This document shows positions 13,774 through 16,486 of a DNA stretch of 16,486 nucleotides, piece after piece; within the stretch, counting starts at the first letter, position 1; each line of letters starts with the position of its first letter. Origin of the DNA: RGIG1840 sp964626795 (lineage in GTDB: Bacteria; Bacillota_I; Bacilli_A; RF39; UBA660); the NCBI GenBank assembly GCA_964626795.1, contig CAZVIQ010000015.1, positions 1 to 16,486 of the forward strand, in the 5' to 3' direction. Both the position numbers and the translations under genes were made by a program. The notes below the pieces were generated by a model. That model made no database searches and was not told where the DNA came from. It saw only the letters and a program-made list of their open reading frames with translations.

Positions 13774-14441
13774 ACAGCATCCACCAAACTTTCACTATCT
13801 AAATAATATTTATCTATTAATTTATAATCAATTAAATACTTTGACAGTTCTATGTAAAAAGGTAATCCTAATCCTAATCTCTTCATTAATTTTTCCTCAT
13901 TTAAAACTGACAATGTTTCTCCATCTATTACTATTTCTTTATCTTTATAAATAATTAATCTATCTCCATAAAGACTTTCTTCTATATTGCTTGTAACATT
14001 TATTACAACTCCACCTTTTGCTATATATTCTTTTAATAAATTTATACTTATTTCTAAATCTTTTTTATCAAGTTCACTTAATACTTCACTTATCACTATT
14101 ATTTTACTTCTACAAATTAAAGCATTGCAAAGCTTAACTTTTGCTTTATCACTGCTGCCCAAACTAAAAGGATCCTTATCAAGTAAATGCTCGATTTCAA
14201 ATTTTTTAGCATAATCTTTTATTATATTACCTATAAGTTCTTTTTTTAAAGCTTTACTTTCAAGACCAAATGCTATTTCATCTTCAACAGTTTCGCCATT
14301 AAAAATACTTAAATATTTGTCTAAAACATATGTAACACCTTTTTCTTTTAATAATTTACATATTAAAAAATCATTACTATGACCAATTATAGTAATAAAA
14401 GACTTTTCTTTTAATTCAATATTTAAACTTTCTAATACCAT
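13764..14441 (-). CDS. ecfA1: Shortened ECF ATPase-like protein EcfA1 lacking the P-loop (pseudo-ATPase)
   Basis: Aligned by eye to EcfA1, this 225-residue protein starts at the strand before Walker A (MVLESLNIEL) and so lacks the usual first 20 residues with the A-loop. Walker A is gone: the expected GHNGSGKS is GHSNDFLI (20-27), with no Lys. About 35-40 residues of the ABC-beta subdomain between Walker A and the Q-loop are missing. The Q-loop is YVLDKY with Asp41 for Gln. TVEDEIAFG (51-59) is well kept. The signature is FSLGSS (92-97), Walker B is IIVISE (114-119) with Ser118 for Asp but the Glu present, and the H-loop His is Ser151. The C-terminal LGLGLPFYIELSKYLID (189-205), which in EcfA proteins follows the ATPase core, is intact. 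An in-frame stop just upstream excludes a longer start. The SD is weak. Confidence 0.78.
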   Translation of the reverse strand: MVLESLNIELKEKSFITIIGHSNDFLICKLLKEKGVTYVLDKYLSIFNGETVEDEIAFGLESKALKKELIGNIIKDYAKKFEIEHLLDKDPFSLGSSDKAKVKLCNALICRSKIIVISEVLSELDKKDLEISINLLKEYIAKGGVVINVTSNIEESLYGDRLIIYKDKEIVIDGETLSVLNEEKLMKRLGLGLPFYIELSKYLIDYKLIDKYYLDSESLVDAVWK

Positions 14442-14458
14442 AGTTAAACACCAATTTT

Positions 14459-14467
14459 ATTTTATCA
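14459..14467 (-). promoter_or_regulatory. Possible extended -10 promoter of the ecf-truA operon
   Basis: The minus strand reads TGATAAAAT (14459-14467), an extended -10 identical to that of the exporter promoter, 18 bases before the ecfA1' ATG. No good -35 is seen at the right distance. The resulting leader would be very short. Confidence 0.35.
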
Positions 14468-14503
14468 AAAAAACACCGTTTTGAATATATAAAGATGTGT
14501 TTT
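14467..14503 (-). terminator. Possible terminator of the SipW-type protein gene
   Basis: On the minus strand AAAACAC (14497-14503) can pair with GTGTTTT (14470-14476) across a 20-nt loop, followed by three more T. The stem is only 7 bp and the loop long, so this is a weak candidate. It lies between the end of the secreted-protein gene and the ecf operon and overlaps the latter's possible promoter. Confidence 0.35.
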
Positions 14504-14555
14504 ATTAGAAATTTATTACTTTTGACAAATTATTAAAATTACAAAATATTTTATA

Positions 14556-16403
14556 TCAATTAATTTCTCTCAAATAAATTTTTGGAACAATATAAGTTCC
14601 ATCAGCCTGCTCAAATTTAAAGTATGGTGTATTAGAATTTTCAGTTAAAGCGTTAATTTCATAATTTTTTCCATCATTAATAATTATTTTATAATATTCA
14701 CCATGATTCAGTGTTGAAGTAATAAATCCGTCGCTTGAATGAGTTGTTTTTGTAGATGATTTTGATGTATCTAGAGAAATTACTGTTACTGATGTGTTTT
14801 TTAAAGATGAAAACTTAGAACTATCTTCATTCCAATATTTTATATATATTTCAGCTGTATAAGTTGTTTTAGCAGCACCTAAAGTAACAGTTACATCTTT
14901 TACATTCTGATTTGAAACAGGATTAGATATATTTGATATGTAGTAGTCTATTGAAGCTATTTCATAGGTAGCATTATTTGGAATAACAATACTTATTGTT
15001 CCATTTGTTTTAGTTCTTTTCAAATAATTTAATTCATTTCCATTGTCAACAATTTTTATATTCATCTTTTTTGAAGAAACAGCATTTCCATCTGAGTCTT
15101 CAAAATAAAACTTGTAAAGTTTATAACCTTTTTTCAACATTATTATTGATTCTAAATCATGGTATGCGAAACTTAATTTATTATAATTAAAATTGTTTTT
15201 TATTTTTTGCCATTCCTGATGTGCTGCATTTATACCCAAATCATGAAAAGTAAGAAATTCCTCTGATGGTGAAGAAATTTTAAATTCAGAAATATTTTCT
15301 ACTTCTTTATTATAAGTTTTTGCAATCTGAACTTCTTTTTCTATTCCTTTTATAAGAATGTTTCTGTTATAGTTCATAACACTAATTCTATCACTAATGC
15401 TAATTAGTTCTTCTAAGTTTTCCTCATAGCTGCTATCAAGCCAATAAGGAATACAAAATATAACTTCAATCTCTAGATTATTGGCATACAATTTTACTTC
15501 TTGGTAAGTATCAGTTAAAGTTTCTATCATTACTTGTGGAGTATCATCCCATTCATCAAGCGTATAAAATTCCACATCTAGAACTATTCCTTTTATTTTA
15601 TTATCCGGGTTATTAACATTATAAGTATTAATCATATCTATTTTAGAATTTATACTAGCTGGTTTATTCCACCAAGAAGGATCACCAGTTAAATAATAAA
15701 CCTCAAATTCATTATTAGTTAGATCTATTACTTTTTGAGTGATATTGACATCCGTTAAATCACTAAATGAATGATATATCTTTTTTACTTTCAAATCGTT
15801 TAAAATTTGATATACATCATTTATATACATACTTTCTAAATAAACAGTATCCCAGCTATACATAGCAGTATCAATTATATTATTAACAATTGAATTTATT
15901 TGTAATTTTCCATTAAAAACAGCCCCTTGATTGATATTTTGATTTTCTCCTGTTTCTTTAAATTTAAGTGTAATTGTAAATTCTTGAACAACATTTGGTT
16001 CAATTGTGGATATCATCAGTAAAGAATTTGTAGTCGGTACTAGAGCTTCTTCAATAGTGCCTCCGTTATTTGTACTAGTGATGCTATAAACTAATTCATT
16101 ATTTGTAAATTCATTAATTACATCTACCACATTTATTTCATAATCTACTACATTAGTTCCTGTATTTTCTACTGTGAAAGTTTTAGAAATTGTTTGTCCT
16201 GGTAACATATTGGCAGTACTTAACATTTGAGTATCTATAAAAACCAATTTTAAATCTGCTGTAGTTATTACAGTTTGCTTAGCGTTTTGATTGCCAAAAA
16301 TAGTTGTACTAAAAAAAGCATAAGTAAAACCTAGTATCATTAATATTATTGTAATGACAAATAATATTCCAGATAATAATAGTTTTTTATTATACTTTAT
16401 CAT
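14556..16403 (-). CDS. SipW-type exported protein: TasA-like domain, barrel-like glycosidase candidate, two beta domains
   Basis: The 615-residue protein starts with a basic patch and a hydrophobic segment (about 8-31) ending GFTYAFFSTT, like SipW-dependent signal peptides of TasA/camelysin proteins. Residues 45-170 continue that pattern: TTADLKLVF, then LPGQTISKTFTVENTGTNVVDYEI. Residues about 180-425 form an alternating helix/strand domain: YSWDTVYL, VYYLTGDPSWW, GIVLDVEFYTLDEWDD (272-287), IEVIFCIPYWLD (312-323), ISVMNYNR (340-347), LSFAYHDLE (410-418). The acidic LDVE on a strand and VMNYN recall GH18-like TIM barrels, but I cannot name a family. Residues about 426-510 and 511-615 are beta-rich domains with YKFYFEDSDGN and AEIYIKYWNED at their starts. 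No sortase motif is seen. The stop is UGA, the only one among the complete genes here. It has its own promoter and an AAAGGA SD. Confidence 0.85.
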   Translation of the reverse strand: MIKYNKKLLLSGILFVITIILMILGFTYAFFSTTIFGNQNAKQTVITTADLKLVFIDTQMLSTANMLPGQTISKTFTVENTGTNVVDYEINVVDVINEFTNNELVYSITSTNNGGTIEEALVPTTNSLLMISTIEPNVVQEFTITLKFKETGENQNINQGAVFNGKLQINSIVNNIIDTAMYSWDTVYLESMYINDVYQILNDLKVKKIYHSFSDLTDVNITQKVIDLTNNEFEVYYLTGDPSWWNKPASINSKIDMINTYNVNNPDNKIKGIVLDVEFYTLDEWDDTPQVMIETLTDTYQEVKLYANNLEIEVIFCIPYWLDSSYEENLEELISISDRISVMNYNRNILIKGIEKEVQIAKTYNKEVENISEFKISSPSEEFLTFHDLGINAAHQEWQKIKNNFNYNKLSFAYHDLESIIMLKKGYKLYKFYFEDSDGNAVSSKKMNIKIVDNGNELNYLKRTKTNGTISIVIPNNATYEIASIDYYISNISNPVSNQNVKDVTVTLGAAKTTYTAEIYIKYWNEDSSKFSSLKNTSVTVISLDTSKSSTKTTHSSDGFITSTLNHGEYYKIIINDGKNYEINALTENSNTPYFKFEQADGTYIVPKIYLREIN

Positions 16404-16427
16404 TTAATATCCTTTTTTTTATATACA

Positions 16428-16456
16428 AGTATACACTTAATAAATAACTATGTCTA
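16428..16456 (-). promoter_or_regulatory. Promoter of the SipW-type exported protein gene
   Basis: The minus strand has TAGACA (16451-16456), a 17-base spacer and TATACT (16428-16433), about 25 bases before the ATG at 16403. The remaining bases up to the window end (16457-16486) show nothing recognisable. Confidence 0.6.
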
Positions 16457-16486
16457 TAAATTGTTTTTAACTGAAAATAATATAAA

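Noticed and set aside
13764..14441. EcfA1' as a frameshifted pseudogene
   Set aside because: The frame is continuous, an upstream in-frame stop precludes a lost N-terminus in that frame, and the C-terminal region is conserved and overlaps the next gene exactly. It is altered rather than broken.
14556..14558. UGA read as tryptophan (Mollicutes code)
   Set aside because: The UGA here sits at a natural end of the protein, all clear tryptophans elsewhere are UGG, and no conserved gene contains an internal UGA.

Overview
The window is very AT-rich and gene-dense, with short intergenic gaps and strong AGGAGG-type ribosome binding sites. UGA is used as a stop and tryptophan is encoded by UGG. Gene content (PFL fermentation, guanylate kinase, an ECF module joined to truA, a SipW-type exported protein) points to a low-GC Gram-positive bacterium, probably an anaerobic, gut-type member of the Bacilli/Mollicutes-like or clostridial lineages using the standard code. 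This placement is inference from gene content and composition; no rRNA is present.

Layout: all genes but one are on the minus strand. From the left: the 5' part of uvrB with its own promoter; ogt (O6-alkylguanine repair); prs, the only plus-strand gene, closed by a strong bidirectional terminator; gmk; a tightly spaced pflB-pflA-CAT-like operon with its own promoter; a two-gene unit of a GyrI-like protein and a small four-helix membrane protein; a type I ABC exporter; an overlapping four-gene unit ecfA1'-ecfA2'-ecfT-truA; and a large SipW-type secreted or anchored protein.

Two observations stand out. First, the ABC exporter has a 5' leader of about 160 nt. It combines a near-consensus promoter, a 24-codon leader ORF with a strong SD, a terminator hairpin just ahead of the exporter's SD, and a perfect 14-bp alternative pairing between the leader ORF and that terminator. 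This is the architecture of ribosome-mediated attenuation, as known for bmrB-bmrCD in Bacillus subtilis, and it suggests induction by a translation inhibitor. The promoter also carries two palindromes. Second, both ATPases of the ECF module have lost key ATP-hydrolysis motifs: the P-loop lysine in one, and the Q-loop, signature and H-loop residues in both. Their frames, gene overlaps and C-terminal EcfT-contact regions are intact, so they look like pseudo-ATPases held under selection rather than decaying genes.

Housekeeping (uvrB, ogt, prs, gmk, truA) and energy metabolism (pflBA) are ordinary. The accessory interest lies in the exporter with its attenuator, the GyrI-like/membrane-protein pair, the CAT-like acyltransferase joined to pfl, and the secreted protein with a central domain resembling a glycosidase barrel.
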